From JBBQVS01 sp038211295 (lineage in GTDB: Bacteria > Chloroflexota > Ktedonobacteria > Ktedonobacterales > Ktedonobacteraceae), in contig JBBQVS010000122.1 of NCBI GenBank assembly GCA_038211295.1, positions 1-7,388 of the forward strand: 7,388 bases of DNA, given 5' to 3'. Under the pieces are notes generated by a model. It ran no database searches. It was not told the origin of the DNA and was given only the letters and a program-made list of their open reading frames with translations. This document shows positions 1 to 5,713 of the stretch, piece after piece. The position numbers and the translations under genes are program-made. The first letter of the stretch is position 1. The number at the start of each line of letters is the position of its first letter.

Positions 1-1017
1 TTCGAGTGGCATTATGGCAAGACCGCGACGGGGGTACTTCGTTATGGGCGCGATACGGTTGTGGCGGTGATTGATAGTACAAAGGTGGGGCAGGATGTGG
101 CGCAGGCGTTGAGTGCCGCGATAGGGGCAGGTATTCCGATGGTGCGCGATATTCACGAGGCATTGCGCTATTCGCCCGACACATTGTTAATTGGCATCGC
201 GCCACAGGGGGGCGTCCTGCCAGAGACGTGGCGGTGGCAACTGTTGAGCGCGATGGAGGCGGGGCTGAACATTATAAGCGGTCTGCATACGTTTCTGGCG
301 GACGACGCGGAGCTACGGGACGCAGCAGAGAAGTACGGGGTGACAATCTGGGATGTGCGGCGTCCGCCCGCTCGGCAGCGCGTGGCGGAGTTTGTGGCGC
401 ATCGCGCTGGCAGTCATACGGTGCTGATGGTCGGCTCGGATTGCGCGACGGGCAAGATGTCTACGGCTCTAGAGTTGCAGCAAGAGGCGGAGAGGCGCGG
501 CCTCAGGAGCGCGTTTGTGGCGACGGGGCAGACGGGAATTATGATTTCAGGCACGGGCCTACCTGTTGACCGCATCATCAGCGATTTCGTCGCGGGTATG
601 GTCGAGGAGTTGGTGCTGGCCTTCACATATACACATGATTGGGTATTTGTGGAGGGACAGGGTGCGCTGAACCATCCCGGCTACTCGCCAGTGACGCTGG
701 GCCTGTTGCACGGCGCGATGCCCGACGCGCTGATTTTCTGCCACAAGGTCGGCACGACGGGGATTGAGGGCTACGACAATTGCCCCTTTCCGTCGCTGGC
801 ACGGATGATCGCGATGAACGAGGACGCGGTAAGCTGGGTGCGACCTGAGCCGAGATCGCGGGTTGTCGGGGTCGCGCTGGTGACGCAGGGACTCAGCGAT
901 GAGCAGGCGCGTGCGGCGGTTGAGCAGGTCGCCGGCGAGACGGGGCTACCCACAACCGATGTATGGCGGTTCGGTTCCGCAGTGCTGCTGGACGCGCTAC
1001 TACACGCTTGCGCGTAG
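1..1017 (+). CDS. dgcN: DUF1611 P-loop protein, DgcN-like D-glutamate N-acetyltransferase (5' end missing)
   Basis: The reading frame is open from base 1. The residues before the first in-window start (GTG at 61) belong to the family, including the KTATGVLRYG stretch that leads into VVAVIDST, so the gene begins left of the window and 338 residues are visible. Family proteins are about 340-350 residues, so little is lost. An N-terminal Rossmann-like domain ends near LLIGIAPQGG (nt 181-213). A P-loop follows, GSDCATGKMST, at nt 433-465, then an EGQGALNHPGYSPVT segment (about nt 652-696) typical of DUF1611. Characterised DgcN proteins N-acetylate D-glutamate in the cytoplasm, and their genes sit beside dgcA. 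Here the next gene, 59 bp downstream, is a DgcA-like enolase-superfamily enzyme, which supports that role. Family assignment is firm; the substrate is inferred from family and neighbour. Confidence 0.85.
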   Translation, partial: FEWHYGKTATGVLRYGRDTVVAVIDSTKVGQDVAQALSAAIGAGIPMVRDIHEALRYSPDTLLIGIAPQGGVLPETWRWQLLSAMEAGLNIISGLHTFLADDAELRDAAEKYGVTIWDVRRPPARQRVAEFVAHRAGSHTVLMVGSDCATGKMSTALELQQEAERRGLRSAFVATGQTGIMISGTGLPVDRIISDFVAGMVEELVLAFTYTHDWVFVEGQGALNHPGYSPVTLGLLHGAMPDALIFCHKVGTTGIEGYDNCPFPSLARMIAMNEDAVSWVRPEPRSRVVGVALVTQGLSDEQARAAVEQVAGETGLPTTDVWRFGSAVLLDALLHACA

Positions 1018-1076
1018 CGCAAAGCGCGGCAGAGTAAGATGAAGGAAAGAATACAACACACAGGAAAGAGAAGAGT

Positions 1077-2087
1077 ATGCATATTACCGCTTACCCCGTC
1101 GAACTTGCGTTGACGACGCCATTTCGCATCGCGCGTGGCGTACAGGAAACGTCGCCGAATGTGATTGTCGAGATTGTACATCAGGGGTACAAGGGTTCTG
1201 GCGAGGCGTCGCCCGCCGAATATTATGGCGAGAGTCCCGCGTCCGTGCTGGCTTGTATCGAGCTTTTCAAGGGCGAGCTGGGCGACGATCCGTTCGCGCT
1301 GGAAGACATTCACGAGCGGCTCGACCACATCATCGGGCTAAATCCGTCCGCGAAGGCCGCAGTTGACATGGCTCTGTACGACCTGATCGGGAAAATACTG
1401 GGCGTGCCGCTCTACAAACTGCTGGGCCTGAACGCCGCGAAGACGCCCTACACGTCGTTTACCATCGGGCTGGACAGTCCCGCGCAGATGGCGAAAAAGG
1501 TGTTGCTGGCGAAGGATTACCCCATACTCAAGGTCAAGCTTGGCACGAAAAACGATCTGGACATCATCAAAGCGATACGCGAGGTGTCGTCCGCGACCAT
1601 TCGCGTGGATGCGAACGCGGCGTGGACGCCTAAAGAGGCGATTAGCATTATTCACGCGCTGGAACCATACAATATTGAGTTTATCGAGCAACCTGTCGCG
1701 GCGTATGATCTCAAGGGCTTGAAGCTGATACATGATAACGTGGCCATTCCAATAATGGCCGACGAAAGTTGTGTCACGATCAAAGACATTCCTCTGTTGA
1801 GCGAGTGTGTGGATGGAGTCAATCTCAAGCTGATGAAAAGCAACGGTATCACCACTATCTTGAAGATGATTCATGTGGCGCGGGCGCACAACCTGCGTAT
1901 CATGCTGGGCTGTATGATCGAGAGTTCGCTGGCGATTACGGCGGCGGCCCACCTGACGCCACTGGTCGATTACGCCGATCTTGATGGACACTTGTTGATC
2001 GAGAACGACCCCTATGAGGGTGTGCGGGTGGAGTTGGGGAAACTGGTGTTGCCCGAAGAGGTGGGTCTGGGTGTGAGGAAAAGGTAG
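1077..2087 (+). CDS. dgcA: Enolase-superfamily epimerase/racemase (DgcA-like N-acetyl-D-glutamate racemase or dipeptide epimerase)
   Basis: A 336-residue member of the muconate-lactonising / L-Ala-D/L-Glu epimerase branch of the enolase superfamily. The N-terminal capping domain is about residues 1-120, followed by the TIM barrel. Visible catalytic set: K152-V-K154 on the second barrel strand, metal ligands D178 (in DANAAW), E204 (EQP) and D229 (DES), and the opposite acid/base lysine K251 in NLKLMKSNG. The GCMIESS loop (278-284) and the D301-L-D303 motif match the last strands. Both lysines needed for 1,1-proton transfer are present, so it should be an active racemase or epimerase. The ATG start has a purine-rich site (GGAAAGAGAAG, within about 1062-1073). 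Pairing with the DUF1611 gene favours N-acetyl-D-glutamate as substrate. The D-x-D motif, which binds the dipeptide ammonium in known Ala-Glu epimerases, keeps dipeptide epimerase as a real alternative. Confidence 0.85.
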   Translation: MHITAYPVELALTTPFRIARGVQETSPNVIVEIVHQGYKGSGEASPAEYYGESPASVLACIELFKGELGDDPFALEDIHERLDHIIGLNPSAKAAVDMALYDLIGKILGVPLYKLLGLNAAKTPYTSFTIGLDSPAQMAKKVLLAKDYPILKVKLGTKNDLDIIKAIREVSSATIRVDANAAWTPKEAISIIHALEPYNIEFIEQPVAAYDLKGLKLIHDNVAIPIMADESCVTIKDIPLLSECVDGVNLKLMKSNGITTILKMIHVARAHNLRIMLGCMIESSLAITAAAHLTPLVDYADLDGHLLIENDPYEGVRVELGKLVLPEEVGLGVRKR

Positions 2088-2095
2088 AGGGAAAT

Positions 2096-2146
2096 GAACA
2101 CACCAGCGACGCAAAGCCCCATGAAGCTTGTGTCGCTGGTGTGTTC
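2096..2146. terminator. Bidirectional hairpin terminator between convergent genes
   Basis: A perfect 15-bp inverted repeat, 2096-2110 against 2132-2146, encloses a 21-nt loop that holds a further 4-bp AAGC/GCTT pairing. It begins 8 nt after the dgcA-like stop codon and lies 7 nt beyond the rpsU stop codon on the other strand. It is therefore placed to end both convergent transcripts. There is no clean T-run on the plus side and only a mixed pyrimidine stretch on the minus side. It could also act mainly as a 3'-end stabiliser. Confidence 0.75.
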
Positions 2147-2153
2147 GTCAGGC

Positions 2154-2345
2154 TTAGACAGGTTGGCGGGTGCGACGCTGTTTGCGGCGTTGCGCGGCGG
2201 CCTTACGCTTGCGGCGGGCCTGTGGGCTTTCGTAGTAGGCGCGGCGACGGGCCTCGGAGAGGATGCCGTCTTGCTGCACCTTGCGGTTGAACTTCTTTAG
2301 CGCGATCTCAAATGAGTCGCCGGGGTTGACGCGTACTTCACTCAT
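2154..2345 (-). CDS. rpsU: 30S ribosomal protein bS21
   Basis: A 63-residue, very basic protein with the bS21 signature: FEIALKKFNRKVQQDGILSE, then a REARRRAYYE-like segment (ARRRAYYESP) and an Arg/Lys-rich tail (KRKAAAQRRKQRR). In well-studied bacteria bS21 binds near the anti-Shine-Dalgarno region of 16S rRNA and helps translation initiation. Length fits the family (about 57-71 residues). The ATG at 2345 starts right at the conserved N-terminus. It lies only 5 nt after the stop of the upstream zinc-ribbon gene, with no strong Shine-Dalgarno site visible, so translational coupling within the operon is likely. The gene ends just before the shared hairpin terminator. Confidence 0.95.
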   Translation of the reverse strand: MSEVRVNPGDSFEIALKKFNRKVQQDGILSEARRRAYYESPQARRKRKAAAQRRKQRRTRQPV

Positions 2346-2350
2346 AGGGA

Positions 2351-2695
2351 CTACCAGCTCGATCTGCGGTCACTGGAGCGACCACTGGCTGGACTCATCG
2401 TCTGGAAGCAATCGCTGCAATAGACGGGTTTGTCACCACGAGGTTGAAACGGCACCTGTGCCTCATTGCCACAACTTGAGCAGGTTGCGGAGTACATCTG
2501 GCGTGGCTCGCGGGCGCCACTGCTACGACCACCACCGAAGCCGCCAGACTGATTTTTGCGTGCCGCCCGACAGGAAGGGCAGCGGCTTGGTGTGTTGGTC
2601 AAGCCTTTGGATGCGTAGAACTCTTGTTCCCCTGTTGTAAAGACAAATTCCTGGTTGCAGTCGCGGCAGGCCAGTGTCTGATCCGTATATGCCAT
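2351..2695 (-). CDS. Zinc-ribbon protein (zf-trcl type plus CxxC-x17-CxxC domain)
   Basis: A 114-residue protein carrying two four-cysteine zinc sites. The first, C10/C13 and C39/C42, frames a segment with GEQEFYASKGL and matches the probable zinc-ribbon (zf-trcl) family. The second, C72/C75 and C93/C96, has exactly 17 residues between the CxxC pairs, the CxxC-x17-CxxC domain. A flexible Gly/Ser/Arg linker (about 50-66) joins them and the tail is Ser/Arg-rich. The frame is open further upstream to 2836, but the ATG at 2695 starts the conserved domain and has a clear AGGAG site at 2700-2704, so I chose it. It is the first gene of an operon with rpsU. Exact function is unknown; nucleic-acid or ribosome-related binding is an inference from the zinc ribbons, basic tail and partner gene. 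Confidence 0.88.
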   Translation of the reverse strand: MAYTDQTLACRDCNQEFVFTTGEQEFYASKGLTNTPSRCPSCRAARKNQSGGFGGGRSSGAREPRQMYSATCSSCGNEAQVPFQPRGDKPVYCSDCFQTMSPASGRSSDRRSSW

Positions 2696-2801
2696 GTTGC
2701 TCCTAATTCTCGGACAATGTGTGAGTGTCCTTTTGATATTTGTGTGTACCGCGTTGCTCGCAGCAGATGATTTCTCTAAGCAACGACACGCGCTACAATG
2801 T
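2696..2801 (-). promoter_or_regulatory. Structured 5' leader of the zinc-ribbon-rpsU mRNA
   Basis: The stretch between the predicted transcription start (about 2801) and the ATG at 2695 is roughly 105 nt. It contains a 7-bp inverted repeat, 2752-2758 against 2779-2785, with a 20-nt loop, and a 5-bp hairpin, 2712-2716 against 2726-2730, just before the AGGAG ribosome-binding site (2700-2704). This could be an RNA-level control region, but no known riboswitch family is recognised and the stems are short. Confidence 0.35.
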
Positions 2802-2807
2802 ATCACG

Positions 2808-2816
2808 ATTATATCA
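2808..2816 (-). promoter_or_regulatory. Extended -10 promoter for the zinc-ribbon-rpsU operon
   Basis: On the minus strand this reads TGATATAAT: a consensus TATAAT (2808-2813) preceded by the TG of an extended -10 element (2815-2816). The sequence at the -35 spacing (about 2831-2836, GTGCTT) is poor, as is common for extended -10 promoters. The predicted start is near 2801. Confidence 0.65.
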
Positions 2817-2857
2817 TACTCGCGGTAAAAAAGCACTAGCTAATGGGGATAATTTCT

Positions 2858-2894
2858 ATGACGGGGGCGAATCATCATGATGGGGGCGAATCAT
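2858..2894. repeat. Two-copy 19-bp-period tandem repeat
   Basis: The unit ATGAyGGGGGCGAATCAT occurs at 2858-2875 and 2877-2894, with one difference (C or T at the fifth base) and one base between copies. It lies in the divergent intergenic region between the zinc-ribbon-rpsU promoter and htrA. It may be a paired protein-binding site or a fragment of a dispersed GGGGCGAAT-type repeat. Its function cannot be decided from the sequence. Confidence 0.8.
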
Positions 2895-2962
2895 GCTATA
2901 CACGGGGTGTGCGGTAAGCCACAAGAACTTATACAAACTCTTTACAATTCTCTCAGACTCTT

Positions 2963-2988
2963 TTGACGATATTGCGTTATAGTATAGT
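2963..2988 (+). promoter_or_regulatory. Candidate htrA promoter
   Basis: TTGACG (2963-2968) resembles a -35 element, and two overlapping TATAGT hexamers (2978-2983 and 2983-2988) resemble a -10. Spacing from TTGACG to the second TATAGT is only 14 nt; the alternative TTTTGA (2961-2966) gives 16 nt but a poorer -35. Either the promoter is intrinsically weak and activator-dependent, or an alternative sigma factor reads this region. A stress-regulated htrA would fit both. Confidence 0.35.
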
Positions 2989-3067
2989 CATAGGGAAGAA
3001 GAACGTGGCGGGCGTGATATATACTGGTGTTTTACAGGCATATTAGAAAATAGATGAGGATAAAAGA

Positions 3068-4531
3068 GTGTCAAACGCAAACATGCACGACGAAGCAGTC
3101 AATTCCAACACGAGCCTTCCGACGCAGAGTCACGCGCCGGCGGAGCAATATAACAGTTATGAGAATGGCCCTGTCTCCGCGTATTCGCGCCCGGAGTGGC
3201 AGGCGTCCGTACCCGCCGTACCCGCGCCAGACTCTGTGGCGGCCCCACAGACAGTACCGTTCGCGTACAATTCGTATAGCTCACACACGGAGCCAAACCT
3301 GCCCGTGCGACCCGCGCAGGCGCAAGCTTTCGCGCCGCAACCATATCAACCACAGCAGTTCCAGCAGGCACAATCCGCGCACCCGCAAGCTTTCGCGCCG
3401 CAACCGCAACCATACTCATCACCCGCGCGACGGCAGGGGCGTGGTCTACGCACAAGCGCGATTTTGTTGCTCGCGCTGGTACTTTTGTTAGTGTTTGGCA
3501 CGGGGGCATTCGCTGGCTGGGTGTTCGCGAACGGAAACAACGCGTCGTCCGTTCTGACAACTGCATCCAGTGCGCCTGTGGTCACGAGTGGTAGCGCAGA
3601 GGCAACGCGCGTGGCGGTGATCGCGAAGGTACGGCCCGCGATTGTGCTGATTAACGTGACGCTCGCGAGTGGTCGCGCTCTCGGTTCGGGCGAGATCATC
3701 AACAAGCAAGGGTACATTGTGACGAATAATCACGTTGTCAATGGCGCGAACGCGATTCAGGTTGTGCTTTCCGATGGCACACGGGCCGTCGCGAAGCTTG
3801 TAGGAAGCGATGCCGCCGATGATCTCGCGGTAATCAAAATCACGCCGCCAACGGCAAATCTGGCGGTGGTGACGATTGGCGACTCCTCGCAACTGAAAGT
3901 GGGGCAAGAGGTGCTGGCGATTGGCAACCCGCTTGGCAATACACAGACCGTGACCAATGGCATTGTGAGCGCGTTGAACCGCAGCGTGTCCGAGGGACAG
4001 GGGGGCGCGACCATTCCCGACGCGATTCAGACGGACGCGCCAATCAATCCGGGCAATAGCGGTGGTGCGCTGGTCGATATGCAGGGCAACCTGGTCGGCA
4101 TCCCAACGTTGACCGCGATTGACCCGGAGTTCAACACTCCCGCCAACGGCGTTGGTTTCGCCATTCCCGCGAACCGCGTGAAGCTGATTGTGCCACAGAT
4201 TATCCAGACCGGCACGGTGACACACACGGGCCGCGCGGTACTCGGCGTGAGCGTGGCAAGCGTCGATGCCGCTGTCGCGACTCAGTACAATCTTGGCGTG
4301 GATCACGGTGTGCTGATTACGGGTCTCGTGAGTGGCGGCGCGGCGCAAAAGGCGGGCATCAAAACGGGCGATGTGATTGTGAAGGTGGACAATGCCACGA
4401 TCAATGACGCGTCGTTGTTGGGCAATGCTCTACTCACCAAGAACCCCGGCGATAGAGTTACCGTAACGGTCTATCGTGGCGGTCAGCAACAGACGATCAA
4501 TGTCACGCTGGGCGAGTTGAAAGCAGCATAA
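3068..4531 (+). CDS. htrA: HtrA/DegP-family membrane-anchored serine protease with one PDZ domain
   Basis: A 487-residue trypsin-like protease for extracytoplasmic protein quality control. Residues 1-120 are a low-complexity Pro/Gln/Ala/Ser-rich cytoplasmic region. R121-R128 is a basic cluster, and one transmembrane helix spans about 130-153. The protease domain is about 180-375, with the catalytic triad H222 (TNNHVV), D252 (DDLAVIK) and S331 (PGNSGGAL). One PDZ domain covers about 385-483 (GVLITGLVSGGAAQKAGIKTGDVI core), and the triad is intact. The GTG start at 3068 is supported by GAGGA at 3056-3060, 7 nt upstream; the next ATG (3083) lacks such a site. It appears monocistronic: a divergent promoter lies upstream and a convergent gene downstream. 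Topology follows the usual single-pass HtrA of Gram-positive-like and Chloroflexota bacteria, with the protease outside the membrane. Confidence 0.95.
   Translation: MSNANMHDEAVNSNTSLPTQSHAPAEQYNSYENGPVSAYSRPEWQASVPAVPAPDSVAAPQTVPFAYNSYSSHTEPNLPVRPAQAQAFAPQPYQPQQFQQAQSAHPQAFAPQPQPYSSPARRQGRGLRTSAILLLALVLLLVFGTGAFAGWVFANGNNASSVLTTASSAPVVTSGSAEATRVAVIAKVRPAIVLINVTLASGRALGSGEIINKQGYIVTNNHVVNGANAIQVVLSDGTRAVAKLVGSDAADDLAVIKITPPTANLAVVTIGDSSQLKVGQEVLAIGNPLGNTQTVTNGIVSALNRSVSEGQGGATIPDAIQTDAPINPGNSGGALVDMQGNLVGIPTLTAIDPEFNTPANGVGFAIPANRVKLIVPQIIQTGTVTHTGRAVLGVSVASVDAAVATQYNLGVDHGVLITGLVSGGAAQKAGIKTGDVIVKVDNATINDASLLGNALLTKNPGDRVTVTVYRGGQQQTINVTLGELKAA
3321..3405 (+). repeat. 22-bp in-frame direct repeat inside htrA
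   Basis: An identical 22-bp segment occurs at 3321-3342 and 3384-3405, exactly 63 bp (21 codons) apart. It encodes QAFAPQP twice in the Pro/Gln-rich N-terminal region, with similar QPY-type residues following. It probably arose by in-frame duplication and may vary in copy number. Confidence 0.85.
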
Positions 4532-4550
4532 GAGCTATGACAGAGCGGGG

Positions 4551-4694
4551 GCAAGAGGAGCGCATGATAGGCGCAAGCTATGCATGATAGGCGCAGACGC
4601 AAGAGGAGTGCATGAGAGGAACGTGACAGGGGTAAGCCACGCATGGCAGGAGCGGAGCAGGGGTAAGAGAAGCGCATGATAGGGGCGGAGCAGG
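4551..4694. repeat. Degenerate short-repeat array
   Basis: Several short units recur. GCATGATAGGCGCA is exact at 4562-4575 and 4582-4595 (20-bp period), with a partial copy at 4674-4683. GCAAGAGGAGyGCATGA occurs at 4551-4567 and 4599-4615 (48 bp apart). GCGGAGCAGG occurs at 4652-4661 and 4685-4694. All copies are in the same orientation, interleaved and imperfect, so this is a decayed tandem-repeat region and not a CRISPR array: units are too short and spacing is irregular. Confidence 0.75.
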
Positions 4695-4698
4695 AACA

Positions 4699-4719
4699 TG
4701 ACAGGGACAAGCCCTGTCA
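4699..4719. terminator. Hairpin between htrA and the membrane-protein gene
   Basis: TGACAGGG (4699-4706) and CCCTGTCA (4712-4719) form a perfect 8-bp stem with a 5-nt loop, between the ends of two convergent genes. It may terminate both transcripts, although no T-run follows on either side. The GACAGGG...CCCTGTC palindrome also resembles small dispersed repeats, so it could be a repeat element rather than a dedicated terminator. Confidence 0.5.
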
Positions 4720-4800
4720 CTACTATACTGTGCGTTTCGCCGCTCGCGCGGCTCTTGCGCGGTGGGGTTGCACGCCTGTGTGTGGTGGTGACGGGCTTGG

Positions 4801-5571
4801 TTATTGCACACCGACGTTTGTTTTGGCGTTTTCGGGCGTGGTCGCGGGTTCCGTTTTCGCGAGTGTGGGACGGCGACTGGTGAGCAGGACGCCCGCGAAA
4901 AAGACGAGCCAGCCAAGAGCCATCACGACCCAGAAGCCACTTTCAAAGCCAAGTACGCGTGCTACAGTGCCAGCACCCGCGTTGAGCATGTCGCCCGCGA
5001 GGATAAGCATGTTGGCCCAGAGGATGTTGCTGGTGCGGAAGCCCGCGAGATTGTGCTGGCGACGGTAGAGCTTTAGCCCCGAATAGATCGCGACGCCCAC
5101 AACCGCGACCACGCCCAGCGTGTTGACGATAATCACGGCGGCAAGCCACGGGCCGGCTTGCAGAATGCCGGTGCCGGTGCCGACAATCTGGCTCAACTTC
5201 AGAAGATTGATTTTCGCCAGAAGTACCAGTGCCGTAGTGAGTCCACTCAAGAGATAGAGGAAGGTTAGGCACAGGGTGGTCACGCGGGGCCTGCTGATGA
5301 GCGCGATGCTGCCCAGTCCCAGCCATGCTGGCGTGAGGACACCGAGGATGTAGTAGGTGTGGAAGAGAATGATGCCGTTGTAGCTCGCGGGTCGCACCTG
5401 CAACATAAAGACGTAGGCCAGCGTTGCGAGAAAGGCCATCAGCAGGCCGACGAACCAGTACAACTGATACGAGCGATGGCGACGCAGATACTGGCGCAAC
5501 ACGACAGCCGCGAACAGGCCGGTGACGACGACGTTGAGCGCGGACGAAATCAGCGCGAAAAGTGTGTTCAT
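4801..5571 (-). CDS. Seven-helix integral membrane protein of unknown function
   Basis: A 256-residue protein with about seven predicted transmembrane helices, at residues 3-25, 37-57, 66-92, 97-118, 141-163, 180-203 and 211-231. A basic loop, RQYLRRHRSYQ (26-36), follows helix 1. Another basic loop (KLYRRQHNLAGFR, about 167-179) follows helix 5. The tail is short and hydrophilic, rich in Thr/Pro/Lys. I do not recognise the family; there is no kinase, transport or enzyme motif, and no partner gene is adjacent on the same strand. The frame is open further upstream, but the ATG at 5571 has an AGGA site (5578-5581) six bases away and begins directly with helix 1, so I chose it. Positively charged loops after helices 1, 3 and 5 suggest the N-terminus faces outside. 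A sensory or regulatory membrane role is possible but not shown. Confidence 0.8.
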   Translation of the reverse strand: MNTLFALISSALNVVVTGLFAAVVLRQYLRRHRSYQLYWFVGLLMAFLATLAYVFMLQVRPASYNGIILFHTYYILGVLTPAWLGLGSIALISRPRVTTLCLTFLYLLSGLTTALVLLAKINLLKLSQIVGTGTGILQAGPWLAAVIIVNTLGVVAVVGVAIYSGLKLYRRQHNLAGFRTSNILWANMLILAGDMLNAGAGTVARVLGFESGFWVVMALGWLVFFAGVLLTSRRPTLAKTEPATTPENAKTNVGVQ

Positions 5572-5632
5572 GATGTGTCCTGATTTCCCTGAGTAGTGAG
5601 TGAATAAAGCAGAGCGAAATAGCACAGTGTGT

Positions 5633-5638
5633 ATTATA
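5633..5638 (-). promoter_or_regulatory. -10 element upstream of the seven-helix protein gene
   Basis: The minus strand reads a consensus TATAAT here, placing a start near 5626 and a leader of about 55 nt before the ATG at 5571. No good -35 is seen at 16-18 nt; that position falls inside the upstream hairpin terminator. The promoter may therefore be weak or need an activator. Confidence 0.45.
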
Positions 5639-5644
5639 GAACAT

Positions 5645-5687
5645 ACAGAAAACTCCGTAGGATTGCAATACCTGCGGAGTTTTCTGT
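5645..5687 (-). terminator. Intrinsic terminator of the toxin-antitoxin operon
   Basis: A perfect 13-bp inverted repeat, 5645-5657 against 5675-5687, extends by about four more pairs (one G-T) toward a small loop containing ATTGCAAT. On the minus strand the 3' arm ends in GTTTTCTGT, giving a U-rich stem end typical of intrinsic terminators. It starts 26 nt after the stop codon of the HigA-ImmA gene. The reverse orientation also has a TTTTCTGT arm, so it may work both ways. Confidence 0.8.
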
Positions 5688-5713
5688 GAGTTGTATTGTG
5701 GCCCGCGTACTTG

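Larger units (their letters stand above)
2696..3067. other. Divergent intergenic region, zinc-ribbon-rpsU / htrA
   Basis: This 372-bp region holds no convincing gene. It contains the leader and extended -10 promoter of the minus-strand operon, the GGGGGCGAATCAT tandem repeat, a pair of ACTCTTT direct repeats at 2937-2943 and 2957-2963 (20 bp apart, about two helical turns), a candidate htrA promoter around 2963-2988, and the htrA ribosome-binding site. Composition shifts from mixed to A+T-rich between about 2920 and 3067. Confidence 0.7.
4532..4800. other. Convergent intergenic region without a gene
   Basis: This lies between the htrA stop and the stop of the minus-strand membrane-protein gene. 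Its left two-thirds are a degenerate purine-rich repeat array and a hairpin. The right third (4720-4800) holds a small 5-bp GCCGC/GCGGC hairpin at 4739-4752 and nothing else recognisable. Reading frames that stay open here have monotonous composition (Leu/Ser/Cys/Ala-rich on the minus strand) and no ribosome-binding context. Confidence 0.7.

Noticed and set aside
994..1020. 7-bp inverted repeat GCGCTAC/GTAGCGC at the end of dgcN as a terminator
   Set aside because: Short stem with a 13-nt loop, overlapping the coding end and without a T-run; dgcA follows on the same strand and is probably co-transcribed.
771..1328. Minus-strand open frame opposite the end of dgcN and start of dgcA
   Set aside because: It lies antisense to two well-supported genes and spans their intergenic gap; the composition is that of a shadow frame with no recognisable domain.
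1338..2114. 258-codon minus-strand open frame opposite dgcA
   Set aside because: It is fully antisense to a gene with an intact catalytic set, is His/Arg/Gln-rich as expected of a shadow frame, and runs into the shared terminator.
2696..2836. Upstream extension of the zinc-ribbon protein to a start at 2836
   Set aside because: The extension covers the extended -10 promoter and leader, has no family similarity, and the ATG at 2695 has a clear AGGAG site.
3488..4348. 286-codon minus-strand open frame opposite htrA
   Set aside because: Antisense to the HtrA protease domain, Arg/His-rich, with no domain or ribosome-binding site.
4551..4720. CRISPR array
   Set aside because: Units are 10-17 bp, imperfect and interleaved, with no regular spacers and no cas genes nearby.
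4483..4916. Overlapping minus-strand frames rich in Leu, Ser, Cys, Ala and Pro
   Set aside because: They are produced by the degenerate short repeats at 4551-4694; different frames give similar monotonous peptides.
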